Position numbers and translations under genes: made by a program
Assembly: GCA_017430675.1 (NCBI GenBank)
Contig: JAFRMM010000047.1
Coordinates: 1-64,000, forward strand
Direction of reading: 5' to 3'
From: Prevotella sp.
GTDB lineage: Bacteria > Bacteroidota > Bacteroidia > Bacteroidales > Bacteroidaceae
Length of the DNA: 64,000 bases
Shown: positions 16,479 through 25,361 of the stretch, one piece after another
Layout: each line of letters starts with the position of its first letter
Position numbering within the stretch: the first letter of the stretch is position 1
Notes under the pieces: generated by a model
Told to the model about the DNA's origin: nothing
Database searches by the model: none
The model's input: the letters and a program-made list of their open reading frames with translations, nothing else

Positions 16479-18545
16479 CTATTCCTCCCAGCGGAAGACC
16501 GCGCCGTTGCGGCGGGCGGGATCGGCACCCGTGAAGTCCATCGAATAGGGGCTGCCCGTGGTGGGACTCTTGCCGAGGTAGCGGTGGGTGCGCATGGACA
16601 TGAGCATAAACTCATGGTTGAGATAGTCCTGCCACATAAACACCTCCGCCTTCGACTCATCAGCCGTCAGGCGCACGTCACCAGCGATGCCATAGCCTGA
16701 ACAGAACACATAACGACCATCTTTGCACTGAAGGATGACCTGTCCCTGACCCTTGTCGATAACGCGGAAGCGCGTGAGTTCCAAGCCGTCGGACACTTCG
16801 GTATCGTAAAGCAGTCCATGTTCCGTGGCGATGGCGGGCTTTCCCGTGGCGAGGTTGATGATACGAAAGGTCTTACCGTAGGGGATATTTCCTGTGCGAT
16901 CAGCCTGAGGCTCCTCAACGGTGAAGTTGTCAAACTCGGCATAACCGCCGTTCCTGCCCTTGTGATTGAAAGCGAAGAGCGCGTGGCGCGAGCCCTGGAA
17001 GGTGATCAGTTGATAACTGAGAGGCGTTTCGCGTCCCATCTGCTGATACTTCCTGCCGTCGAGTGAGTACTCATAGTGGGCGCGGTCGTGGTCGAAGTCG
17101 CCTACCATACGGAGATAGACCTTATCACCATCGAATGCCGTATTGATAGTATCGTTCGTGGTCTGCTCGAAACAACGCAGAATCGTCTTCTTCCCTTCTT
17201 TCACAACACCGATCCAGGAGCAGGGCACATTGATATTACCAAGACCAGCCACGTCGCCATCTTTCAGACCCTTGGTGTAGAGTTCAACAGTGGCAATGGA
17301 TGTTGGACCGATGACCCGCTGCGTCAGGGTGTTGCGGGCCCACATCAACTGTTCGGCGGGCATGGTCCGCAGACGCAGACGACCGTTCTTCAGCGCCCAT
17401 TTTGAATCATCGGGATTGTGGTTCCACTGCCAGATGCGACCAAGGTTCTTGCCATTGAAATCCTCGTTGCGATCGTACGGGGCATGAGGTTTCACATCCG
17501 TGTTAATGGCAGGCTTCAGCCAGGTGCGGGGGGCACGGCCGAGGTTGCCCTCGAGTCCGAGCATGGGCCACCCGTCCTTCCACGTGATGGGGGCGAGTGT
17601 CACCGTGCGGCCGATGCTGTGGAAGTCCATCATTAGCAACGCCCACCACTGTCCGTTTTGATCTTCGACAATACCCCCTTGATGGATATTGGTGCATGCA
17701 GTGGCATCCTGATCGACCTCGGGAATACCAAACGCCGTACCATCCTCGCCAATACGATACCTGACATCGCGAGGAATCCGCGTGATGGGTGCCTGATGGT
17801 AGCCGAAGGTCTCGTCGGCCGTGATGGTAATGGTCTCGTAAGGTCCCCTGATGCTCTTGGAACGACTGCACAGGGTGCGACCATTAGGACGGTAATCGGT
17901 CGATATGAGGTAGTACATTCCGTTGATCTTATACATGTGATGCCCTTCGCCAATACCACTGCCCTCAGGGATGATGACATGGTCAGTACCCTCCACGGGA
18001 CCACTCATATCGGGCTTCAGTTCCGTACAATGCACTTCCCCATACTTATGGATGGCATAGATCTTACCATCATCGTCGAAGAGTACACTGAGGTCGTAGA
18101 TGTCACCCTGCATATTGTGGTGTTCCCACGGGCCGCGGATATCCTTCGAGGTATAGCACTGCAGACCCTTGCCATTGATATTGGAGAACACATAGAACAG
18201 TCCGTTGGCATAACGGATGGCGGGTGCCCAGATGCCCTGACCATAGATCTCCTGATGGTTCCTGAGCGAGAAGGCGTCATCGTCGAAGTCGAAACGGTCG
18301 AAGCAATAGGAGATATTCTCCCAGTTCACCAGGTCTTTCGAATGGAGGATGACCAGGCCAGGCACTGTGTGCATCGTCGTGCCGGCCAGATAGTAGTCGT
18401 CGTCCACACGGAGGATGTCGGGATCGGAGAACTCGTCGTAGAAAAGCGGATTCGTATAGGTGCCGTTGCCGTTGTCGGCCGTCCACGACTGAGCCAAGGC
18501 CGTCAGACTTGCCGCGGCGAAGAGAGACAAGAGTAACTGTTTCAT
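16479..18545 (-). CDS. GH43 glycoside hydrolase (beta-xylosidase/arabinofuranosidase type) with extra C-terminal domain
   Basis: The 688-residue secreted enzyme has signal peptide MKQLLLSLFAAASLTALAQS. A five-bladed GH43 domain follows (about 25-330): the general base Asp lies in FSDPDILRV, the pKa-modulating Asp in YDLSVLFDDDGKIY, and the general acid Glu in GSGIGEGHHMYKI. A beta-sandwich of the GH43 accessory (DUF1349-like) kind follows (about 340-540). The last 140 residues (TFRIINLATGKPAIATEHG, GRYVFCSGYG, HRYLGKSPTTG) look like a beta-trefoil, possibly sugar-binding. It is the last gene of the arabinan-type PUL, 11 bp after the preceding GH43. It probably acts as exo-enzyme on arabinose or xylose side chains; the exact specificity cannot be read from sequence. 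Confidence 0.85.
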   Translation of the reverse strand: MKQLLLSLFAAASLTALAQSWTADNGNGTYTNPLFYDEFSDPDILRVDDDYYLAGTTMHTVPGLVILHSKDLVNWENISYCFDRFDFDDDAFSLRNHQEIYGQGIWAPAIRYANGLFYVFSNINGKGLQCYTSKDIRGPWEHHNMQGDIYDLSVLFDDDGKIYAIHKYGEVHCTELKPDMSGPVEGTDHVIIPEGSGIGEGHHMYKINGMYYLISTDYRPNGRTLCSRSKSIRGPYETITITADETFGYHQAPITRIPRDVRYRIGEDGTAFGIPEVDQDATACTNIHQGGIVEDQNGQWWALLMMDFHSIGRTVTLAPITWKDGWPMLGLEGNLGRAPRTWLKPAINTDVKPHAPYDRNEDFNGKNLGRIWQWNHNPDDSKWALKNGRLRLRTMPAEQLMWARNTLTQRVIGPTSIATVELYTKGLKDGDVAGLGNINVPCSWIGVVKEGKKTILRCFEQTTNDTINTAFDGDKVYLRMVGDFDHDRAHYEYSLDGRKYQQMGRETPLSYQLITFQGSRHALFAFNHKGRNGGYAEFDNFTVEEPQADRTGNIPYGKTFRIINLATGKPAIATEHGLLYDTEVSDGLELTRFRVIDKGQGQVILQCKDGRYVFCSGYGIAGDVRLTADESKAEVFMWQDYLNHEFMLMSMRTHRYLGKSPTTGSPYSMDFTGADPARRNGAVFRWEE

Positions 18546-18556
18546 GTGCCCAGCAC

Positions 18557-20356
18557 TTACTTGATGATGACCTTCCTACCGTTCTGGATATAGATGCCCT
18601 TGCGATGCGGTGCCGTGACGCGACGGCCCTGCAGGTCGAAGAGCGCACCGTCGGTCTGGACACGGCTCTCGACGGTCTCGATGCCTGAAGGCAGGTCCTC
18701 ATACTTGTAACCCCACACGGAGATGCCGCTGGTACGAGTGCCCGTGAAGGCGACCACTTTCGTATCTGTCTGCTCCATGGTCTGTTCCACCATCACGCAC
18801 TTATAGGTGAGGTTGTTCAGTTTGATGTGGATGTAACAGGTGCCATCGACGACCTCCCAACTGTTCTCGCCCGTCACATCGCCCGTGATGGTGCCGTCGG
18901 CATTCAGTTCTATCTCGACGGGTTTGCTGGCTTCCTTCTTGGTGTGGTCGAGTTTATACTTGTGGGTCAGCAACATGTACTTGCCGGGGATCCTGTCTGT
19001 GGCTATCTGCTGCGTGGCGGCGATGTCGGCGCTCTTCACCTCCTCGCCCGTATATTCGAACGGTGCGGCCACCAGCCAGCCGTCCTCGTTCTGGAACACC
19101 TGATGCACGCGCACCTCATGTTCCTCGTTCCTGTTCTGGAATCGCGTATGATAGACCAGATAGGTGCGCCCGTCCTCGGCGGCGATGACGCTGTTATGGC
19201 CCTGCGAGCGCTCACCGTTGTTGCCCGTGGCCTGGTTGCCCCAACTGGTATAGGCACCCAGAATGTTCATGCCGCGGCTGTCAGAGGCATTGGGCCCGAA
19301 GTTCAACTTATAACTGGCGAACACGGCATCCGTGCCGAAGGTATCTACGTATGGACCGTCAGGATTCTCAGAACGGAACACGCGCATCTGGTAGCCGCCG
19401 TTGTTGTAATCGGTGGCAACACCACCAGCCGCCAGACCGCCATAGGTCACGAAGAGGAAATAGTAGCCACCGATATATTCGATATAGGAGGCCTCGCCCG
19501 AGACATAGTAGCCGCCGGCAATCTTCTTGCCGAAATAGGGATCGACGGTGATGCCGTTGCCCTCACCCACCTGCTCGTAGGTCACGTCGTAGTCGCGCAG
19601 ACCCGTGTTCTCGTCGAGTTCGAGCATCCAGATGCCGCCGCTCCAGGAACCGTAGGACATCCAGAGTTTGCCCTGCTCGTCGTAGAACACGCAGGGGTCG
19701 ATGCAGTTGGGATAGCGCTCGCCCCAGTTGCCCGTTCCGCCATCCTTCATGGCATAGCGTTCAGGGAGGGTACTGAGCGATCCCAACACCAGTTCCAGAT
19801 CGGTCTCCTTATACGTGTCGTTCTCGAAAAATCCACTCATGACAACGGGTGCCTGATAGCGATAGGGACCTTCGATGTTATCGGCAGTGAGCAGGATAAT
19901 GCTGGAATACCAATAGTCGCCATTGATGCTGAGGTACATGCACCACTTGTTCATCACCGGGTTCCAGATGACGTCGGGTGCCCACATCATGCCATTGACA
20001 TCGTATTTGTTATTCTTACGCGTACTACCCTTCTCCGCCCAGGCTTTGGCATCGAAGTTGAAACTCACTTCCTGACCTCCCTTCTTCATGGTGGTCACCT
20101 GTGGTGTGGTGAAGGCCAGGTTATTGGACGCATTATCGCTCGTGGCAGTCTGCCAGGGAGCCGTGAAAGCCGTCCAACTCATCAGATCCGTTGTCTTGGC
20201 GGCGGCACGATGGGAGCCGAAGATATAGTAGGTCTTCGACGTTGGTTCCCACACAATGCTGGGATCATGCACGCTGGCCCGTTTCAGTTGATAGGCAGAA
20301 GCGCTTACGACAGACACCGTCATCAGAAGGTAAAATAGACATGTTCTTTTCATCAC
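18557..20356 (-). CDS. GH43 endo-1,5-alpha-L-arabinanase (Abn2-like) with sorting-type tail
   Basis: The 599-residue protein has a signal peptide (LFYLLMTVSVVSASA). The catalytic domain resembles Bacillus Abn2: base Asp in SVHDPSIVWEP, YYIFGSHRAAAKTTDLMSWT, a modulating Asp in PNCIDPCVFYDEQGKLWMSY, and acid Glu in YYVSGEASYIEYIGG. A GH43_C-like beta-barrel follows (about 455-555). The final 40 residues (ALFDLQGRRV, KGIYIQNGRKVIIK) look like the short type IX secretion sorting tail seen in Prevotella. It should cut alpha-1,5-arabinan internally at or outside the cell surface. It has its own promoter besides the PUL transcript. Confidence 0.87.
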   Translation of the reverse strand: MMKRTCLFYLLMTVSVVSASAYQLKRASVHDPSIVWEPTSKTYYIFGSHRAAAKTTDLMSWTAFTAPWQTATSDNASNNLAFTTPQVTTMKKGGQEVSFNFDAKAWAEKGSTRKNNKYDVNGMMWAPDVIWNPVMNKWCMYLSINGDYWYSSIILLTADNIEGPYRYQAPVVMSGFFENDTYKETDLELVLGSLSTLPERYAMKDGGTGNWGERYPNCIDPCVFYDEQGKLWMSYGSWSGGIWMLELDENTGLRDYDVTYEQVGEGNGITVDPYFGKKIAGGYYVSGEASYIEYIGGYYFLFVTYGGLAAGGVATDYNNGGYQMRVFRSENPDGPYVDTFGTDAVFASYKLNFGPNASDSRGMNILGAYTSWGNQATGNNGERSQGHNSVIAAEDGRTYLVYHTRFQNRNEEHEVRVHQVFQNEDGWLVAAPFEYTGEEVKSADIAATQQIATDRIPGKYMLLTHKYKLDHTKKEASKPVEIELNADGTITGDVTGENSWEVVDGTCYIHIKLNNLTYKCVMVEQTMEQTDTKVVAFTGTRTSGISVWGYKYEDLPSGIETVESRVQTDGALFDLQGRRVTAPHRKGIYIQNGRKVIIK

Positions 20357-20385
20357 TTTTACAATTTAGTTACACACTTCGTGTG

Positions 20386-20416
20386 CAAAGATACAAATTC
20401 TTTTTCATTTATACAA
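20386..20416 (-). promoter_or_regulatory. Internal promoter for the two downstream GH43 genes
   Basis: TATCTTTG (20386-20393) with TTG (20414-20416) 20 bp upstream on the minus strand. The TTG overlaps the last codons of the preceding GH43 gene. The leader contains the small hairpin CACACTTCGTGTG. Confidence 0.6.
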
Positions 20417-21463
20417 GTCTATCTCCGGCCAATTGTCACTTGTCCAACGGATGGGACGCTGGATGAGGATGGAAGCGCCCTCGTGGGCAACGCTATAGCC
20501 GTGACAGATAAAGATATCCTGATGGTCTAAATGATAGGCGGCACAGTGTCCGGCAGCCTCGAAGGACTTCTTGTCACCCTCGAGGAACAGTTTCCCGCCA
20601 CCATAGCACATATCAATGCCGTCGGGATCAAGGTAAGGTCCCTCAACGGTCTTGCTGCGGCCTACGGCTACGCGGTAGTTGCTCTTGGAACCCTGGCAGC
20701 AGTAGTCCCACGAGACAAAGAGATAATAGTATCCTGCGTGCTTGAAGATAAATGGAGCCTCGATCGCATTGGGGCCGGCAAAGTCGGATGTCGGATTCTT
20801 CGGCGGATTAGGGTTGATGGGCAGGGCAGCCTTGGCATCCTGACTGCCCAGATTATAGCGGCGGGCAATGGTGCGCGGCTTCTCTCCGGCAGCCACATGC
20901 ATCGTCGTATCAAGGCGGATCAGTTGGATACCGTCCCAGAACGAGCCCCATACGAGCCAGGGCTGGTCGTTGTCGTCGATGACGAAGTTGGGGTCGATGG
21001 CATTCCAGTTGTCGCGCCCTTCATGGGAGGTAACGATACAGCCCTCATCTTCCCAAAGGGGGAAGGTCAGCGAACGGCTGGAGAGCAGTCCGATGGCCGA
21101 ACCGTTCTTGCCGAAGGTGGAGCAACTGTAGGCCATCCACCAGCGGCCATGCCAGTTGATCACGTCCGGCGCCCATACATGTTCGCGGAAGCCCGGCACG
21201 GAGTCGCGGGTCCACTGGGGGATGACGGTCATTACAGGTGTCGTAGAGACGGTCCATGTCTGACGGTCCTTGGATGTCATCTGCTGGATGCCCAGACCCG
21301 TGGCAAAGATATAATAGGTACTGTCCTCATAGGCCATCACCGGGTCGTGGACCATTGGCGTGTCCGTCTGGAAGTCAGTGCGTGGGAAGTGGTGGGGCTG
21401 TCCAATGGCCTTCATGGGCACAATAAGAGCCAGCAGCGACCACAGAATTGTTTTCGCTTTCAT
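20405..21463 (-). CDS. GH43 endo-1,5-alpha-L-arabinanase (AbnA-like)
   Basis: The 352-residue protein starts MKAKTILWSLLALIVPMKAIGQ (signal peptide); the upstream in-frame ATG at 21532 is rejected because the signal would then be internal. The single GH43 domain has base Asp in PMVHDPVMAYEDSTYYIF, VPGFREHVWAPDVINWHGRW, SCSTFGKNGSAIGLLSS, modulating Asp in WNAIDPNFVIDDNDQPWLVW, and acid Glu in GPNAIEAPFIFKHAGYYYLF. The length and motifs match the compact AbnA family (GH43_5-type). Together with the Abn2-like neighbour it points to arabinan as substrate. A hairpin with a T-run stands between it and the upstream lipoprotein gene, which should lower its expression relative to the binding proteins. 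Confidence 0.87.
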   Translation of the reverse strand: MKAKTILWSLLALIVPMKAIGQPHHFPRTDFQTDTPMVHDPVMAYEDSTYYIFATGLGIQQMTSKDRQTWTVSTTPVMTVIPQWTRDSVPGFREHVWAPDVINWHGRWWMAYSCSTFGKNGSAIGLLSSRSLTFPLWEDEGCIVTSHEGRDNWNAIDPNFVIDDNDQPWLVWGSFWDGIQLIRLDTTMHVAAGEKPRTIARRYNLGSQDAKAALPINPNPPKNPTSDFAGPNAIEAPFIFKHAGYYYLFVSWDYCCQGSKSNYRVAVGRSKTVEGPYLDPDGIDMCYGGGKLFLEGDKKSFEAAGHCAAYHLDHQDIFICHGYSVAHEGASILIQRPIRWTSDNWPEIDLYK

Positions 21464-21493
21464 TCGATTGTCAATTAAATAAGGAAGGTTATT

Positions 21494-21525
21494 AAAAGGG
21501 GACGGGCTCCGCAAAGTCCGCCCCC
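21494..21525 (-). terminator. Intra-operon terminator or attenuator on the minus strand
   Basis: On the minus strand GGGGGCGG (21518-21525) pairs with CCGTCCCC (21498-21505), one G-U pair, followed by TTTTAATAA. It separates the SusC/SusD/lipoprotein block from the GH43 block. Confidence 0.5.
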
Positions 21526-21567
21526 GGTTCACTAACCAATCATGTGGAAATATATATGCATCGAAAA

Positions 21568-23490
21568 TTATTCGAACACGAGGTGAGAGCCCTCACAGGT
21601 GAAGTGGAAGTAGAAGTCCTCACCGTCAATCGGGCTGATGCCGATGTAATCCTGATAGTAGGTCACACCGTCGTTGCCCACCATGACGCACTTCACGTCG
21701 GCCGAACTGCCATTGTTGGTGACAGAGACGGTGACCGAGGCATCGTCCATGGCAGTCAGCCATGTAGCCCAGTCACTCTGGCCACCACTCAGCGTACAGG
21801 CATCGTAGCCAGTGCCCCAGCCGTAGTTGTCGGCACGGAGGACAGAGTACTCGGTAGTACCGTCCTGATTGGTGAGCACCACGAGGAAGTTGTTCCAGTT
21901 GGCAGAACCATTGGTGTAGTTCTTGAAGTGACGGGTATAGGTCTCGCCTACAGGTACGTAGATGTACGGAGAGTGAGCAACCCACCAGCCGGTAGAGTTG
22001 TCTTCCTCACCCAGCACGTCGTCGAACTCGAGGTGACCGCCTTCGATGGTGAAGTGGGCATAGAAGTCCTCGGAGTCGATCAGGATGCCAGTATAACTCT
22101 GCTCGTAGGTCACGCCGTCGGTGCCCAACATGACAGCCTTCACATCGGCCGTTCCATCGCCATTGTTAGTGACGTATGAGGTCACCTTGGCACCGTCCAT
22201 GGCAGCGAGCCATGCAACCCAGTCGCTCTGACCACCGCTCAGTGTGCAAGCATCGTAGCCAGTACCCCAGCCATAGTTGTCGGCGCGGAGAACGGAGTAC
22301 TCGATAGTACCGTCCACATTGGTGAGTACCCAGAGGAAGTTATTCCAGTTGGCAGCGCCGTTGGTATAGTTGGTGAAGGTGCTGACGAACGTCTCCTTAG
22401 GAGCGATCCTGACCTTCTCGGAGTGAGCCTCCCACCACGGTGTGGTGTTGTCGGCATTACCGAGGATGGTGTACATCTTATCAACCACCTCGAAGGAAGC
22501 ATAGCCAATCACAGGTGTTGCAGCAGCCTCGCCCTTATAGGTCTTGCCATAGACAGCCACCAGCGTCTTGGCACCCAGGTTAGCCATGTCGGGGATTGCC
22601 TGGAAGGTCAGGTCCTTTGCGGTCACATCCAGCGATACACCGGTCTCAAACTGTACGGTAGCGGTCACATTGGCAAAGGCTTCCTCGAGGGTTACGCCCT
22701 GGAGTACCTTCTTGGGCACACCGTTCAACGACATGGACAGCGGCTGCTTGTCCTCGGCAGAGGTGAAGCCACCTATCGGCTCGATGGTGGAGCCCAGCCA
22801 GTTGATGTATGAGCCCTCAGGTACGAGGAAGGCACGGATCGTCGTGTTCGACGCATCGGCATTCAGATTCACCAGTGGTGATGTCTGCGTATAGGTCTTG
22901 GTGACGGTGCCATTGGTAATTGTAACAATCATACCACCGCTTGTGCGGTCAATAGTCAGCGTTACCTTGCCGCCGAGTTTATCCACACCGGCATCAGTAT
23001 CGGTAGCAAACTCCAGGTCACTCGTAGCAAGACTGCGGTCGATGTAGTCGCCCCACTCTGAGTTGCCGCTGGGCTGGTAGTCGTAGCGGATGGCACCGTA
23101 CTCCTTATAGTCGGCAGCACCACGATCCTCGTCGTTGCTAATGATCATAGCGAAGTTCTTATAGGTGTTCGTAGCAGCAGGATTGATGTTCAGGTTGAAC
23201 TGGGCAATCCACTTCTCACCCTCGGGAATCTGATAGTATTTGGAGAACACTGCCCACCAGCCTGTAGAGAAGTCGGTGGCACCGACGGTATATACATCCT
23301 CTTCCATACCCTCGATCACATCTTCGCCGCCCTGGTTCTTGGCCTTCTCAGCAGCAATAGAGTCGGCCTTAGAAGACAGCCAGTCGGGAGAGTCAATGCT
23401 ATACAGGTCAGCACCCTCACAACTCGACAGGACCAGCAGTCCTAACGCTGCAGCACAGAAAGCGGTTGCTATTTTATTGAGATATTTCAT
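21568..23490 (-). CDS. PUL surface lipoprotein with a triplicated domain (probable glycan-binding)
   Basis: The 640-residue protein has a lipobox LVLSSC (Cys 24) and a polar linker. Domain copy 1 is at about residues 65-235 (DFSTGWWAVFSKYYQIPEGE), then an Ig-like part (about 250-335). Copies 2 (about 340-490) and 3 (about 491-640) are almost identical to each other over long stretches such as EYSVLRADNYGWGTGYDACT. Each copy carries a WW pair and several exposed aromatics (PWWEAHS, GWWVAHS), as expected for carbohydrate binding. It sits directly after SusC and SusD, the position of SusE/SGBP-type proteins. No family name is recognised. Multivalent binding of arabinan at the cell surface is inferred from position and repeats. 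Confidence 0.75.
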   Translation of the reverse strand: MKYLNKIATAFCAAALGLLVLSSCEGADLYSIDSPDWLSSKADSIAAEKAKNQGGEDVIEGMEEDVYTVGATDFSTGWWAVFSKYYQIPEGEKWIAQFNLNINPAATNTYKNFAMIISNDEDRGAADYKEYGAIRYDYQPSGNSEWGDYIDRSLATSDLEFATDTDAGVDKLGGKVTLTIDRTSGGMIVTITNGTVTKTYTQTSPLVNLNADASNTTIRAFLVPEGSYINWLGSTIEPIGGFTSAEDKQPLSMSLNGVPKKVLQGVTLEEAFANVTATVQFETGVSLDVTAKDLTFQAIPDMANLGAKTLVAVYGKTYKGEAAATPVIGYASFEVVDKMYTILGNADNTTPWWEAHSEKVRIAPKETFVSTFTNYTNGAANWNNFLWVLTNVDGTIEYSVLRADNYGWGTGYDACTLSGGQSDWVAWLAAMDGAKVTSYVTNNGDGTADVKAVMLGTDGVTYEQSYTGILIDSEDFYAHFTIEGGHLEFDDVLGEEDNSTGWWVAHSPYIYVPVGETYTRHFKNYTNGSANWNNFLVVLTNQDGTTEYSVLRADNYGWGTGYDACTLSGGQSDWATWLTAMDDASVTVSVTNNGSSADVKCVMVGNDGVTYYQDYIGISPIDGEDFYFHFTCEGSHLVFE

Positions 23491-23536
23491 AATTGTATCT
23501 TTTTTACTGTTTTACCTTTTAACTTTTTTACCTTTA

Positions 23537-25327
23537 TTAGAGGTTGACCACGGGGTGTACCGTCCAGCCGTTGCTACTGAAGTAGCCGGCATTGCTGGTA
23601 TTGTTGTTAGCCGAGTTGCCCACCAGATTGGGGTTGTCGTTCAGCGTACCCTGATAGATGGGGAAGAACTCATGTCCATCAGCGAATGTATCGAAAGAAC
23701 TCTTGCTGAAAGTACTGGAACCATAGGTCACAGGATCCTTCGGGGTAAACTCTACGACACCATCATTGTAGTTGGCCTTTGTCCAGAAACTGACGGCGGC
23801 ATGCTCCTTCAACTGCTGCAGACGGTCGGCGCTATAGAAGAATCCCCAACGGAGGAGGTCGAAACCGCGGCCGAACTCACAACCGAACTCCTTCGGACGC
23901 TCTACGTTGGCAATCTGCTCGAACAGTTTGTCCTTGGAATCGAAGTTGGAGAGGCTCAGGTTAGCCAGACCAGCGCGGTTGCGTACCTGGTTGATCCAGT
24001 CGATGGCCTGCTGGGTCGGACCACTGATCTCGTTCTCGCACTCGGCGGCACGGAGCAATACGTCGCTATAACGCATCATGCGAAGGTTGATACCGCAGTG
24101 CAGACCTGTCACCACCTTGTCATAGAGACCTGTACGCATATTGGTGTTTTTAGCCACAGGCAGTCCACCGTAGTTGTTGTTGGTCACCAAGGGGATGTCG
24201 GCATTACCCCATTCAGCGGTCTGCGGCGTGGTGTAGCACACATTGCCATACTCAAAGCCGTCCCACTCGGGCTCGTAAGTGCCGATGGTCCAGTAAAGAC
24301 GCGGGTCAAGCGAACCACTGGTGGTCTTCTCTGCCTTGAACAGATTGTAGAGCCAAGGTGAAGCGGAAAGGTCAGCCCAGCCACCACAGTCGCCAGGACC
24401 GAAGTTACTCTCAATGGCAGAACCTTGCGTAGCATTCGCACTAGTGTTCACCGGTGTCCACTCGTCGTCAACACCCTGAGAACCGTAGTCCAGATACTGA
24501 ATCTCAAACAGGCTCTCGTCGTTATTCTCGTAGGCAGAACCCTCACGGAAGTTATCACCATAGTTGGCCATCAGTTTATAGGCACCATACTGACCGTTGA
24601 TGATGTTCTTCAGTATGGTGAGTGCCTCGCTGTACTTATGACGCATCATCAGCGCACGTGCATAGTAGCCGGCAGCAGCACCAGAGGTAGCACGGCCCTT
24701 GGCCCATTCGCCGCCAATATCACGGCTGGGCAACAGCGTCATTGCCTCAGAGAAGTCCTTCTCTACCTGATCCCATACCTCATCGTATGTACTGTTAGTA
24801 CCGTAGAGTCCGTCAAGGGAAGAATAGGTATCGTAGTCGGTAATCAGAATGGGATTCTGGTAGTATCCTGCCAGGTTATAGTAGCCCAGACCACGGAGGA
24901 AGAGGGCCTGACCCTTGATGCGTTGCATCTGTGTGTTGAGCGAACTGTTGTCGTCGCCACAACGGGAAAGCACAAAGTTGGTGACATTGATGGTATAATA
25001 CCAGTCGCGCCAAGACCACTGGCCGATCTCATCGGTAAAGGCCACATTCAGGTCATCAAAGGGCAAATACCATACCTGAGATGAGTTCCATACCTCATCA
25101 CCACGGCATACGTCGAGCATGTAACCAACACGGGCGTAGGTACCCTCCATGCGGATATGGTTGTAGCAGGCTATGATGCTCTCTTCCAACTCAGAGGCTG
25201 TATTGCCAAAGGTGGCTGATGTCTGCTGGTTGGGGTTCGACACGTCCAACTTGCTGTCGCAAGATGTCAGTGCGCCAAGGCCCAACAGGAATGCAAAAGA
25301 AATTTTATATAGTTTCATAATCTTCAT
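23537..25327 (-). CDS. SusD-like surface lipoprotein of the arabinan-type PUL
   Basis: The 596-residue SusD/RagB protein has a lipobox LGALTSC. N-terminal TPR-like helices include YARVGYMLDVCRGDEVW, GQALFLRGLGYYNLAGYYQN and ALMMRHKYSEALTILKNIIN. The C-terminal signature is RYSDVLLRAAECENEISG with DWINQVRNRAGL, followed by a FGCEFGRGFDLLRWGFF block. It caps the SusC barrel and binds glycan at the surface. Starts at 25327 or 25318 both give a signal peptide. The gene lies 34 bp after SusC in a spacer made of TTTTTAC repeats. The length is typical for SusD. Confidence 0.93.
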   Translation of the reverse strand: MKIMKLYKISFAFLLGLGALTSCDSKLDVSNPNQQTSATFGNTASELEESIIACYNHIRMEGTYARVGYMLDVCRGDEVWNSSQVWYLPFDDLNVAFTDEIGQWSWRDWYYTINVTNFVLSRCGDDNSSLNTQMQRIKGQALFLRGLGYYNLAGYYQNPILITDYDTYSSLDGLYGTNSTYDEVWDQVEKDFSEAMTLLPSRDIGGEWAKGRATSGAAAGYYARALMMRHKYSEALTILKNIINGQYGAYKLMANYGDNFREGSAYENNDESLFEIQYLDYGSQGVDDEWTPVNTSANATQGSAIESNFGPGDCGGWADLSASPWLYNLFKAEKTTSGSLDPRLYWTIGTYEPEWDGFEYGNVCYTTPQTAEWGNADIPLVTNNNYGGLPVAKNTNMRTGLYDKVVTGLHCGINLRMMRYSDVLLRAAECENEISGPTQQAIDWINQVRNRAGLANLSLSNFDSKDKLFEQIANVERPKEFGCEFGRGFDLLRWGFFYSADRLQQLKEHAAVSFWTKANYNDGVVEFTPKDPVTYGSSTFSKSSFDTFADGHEFFPIYQGTLNDNPNLVGNSANNNTSNAGYFSSNGWTVHPVVNL

Positions 25328-25361
25328 TATTTTACTTTTTTACCTTTTTACTTTTTTACCT

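Noticed and set aside
16459..16479. GAAGGCTT/AAGCCTTC hairpin next to the GH43 stop codon as a minus-strand terminator
   Set aside because: The minus strand has no T-run after the stem, so intrinsic termination is not supported, although RNA end protection is possible.
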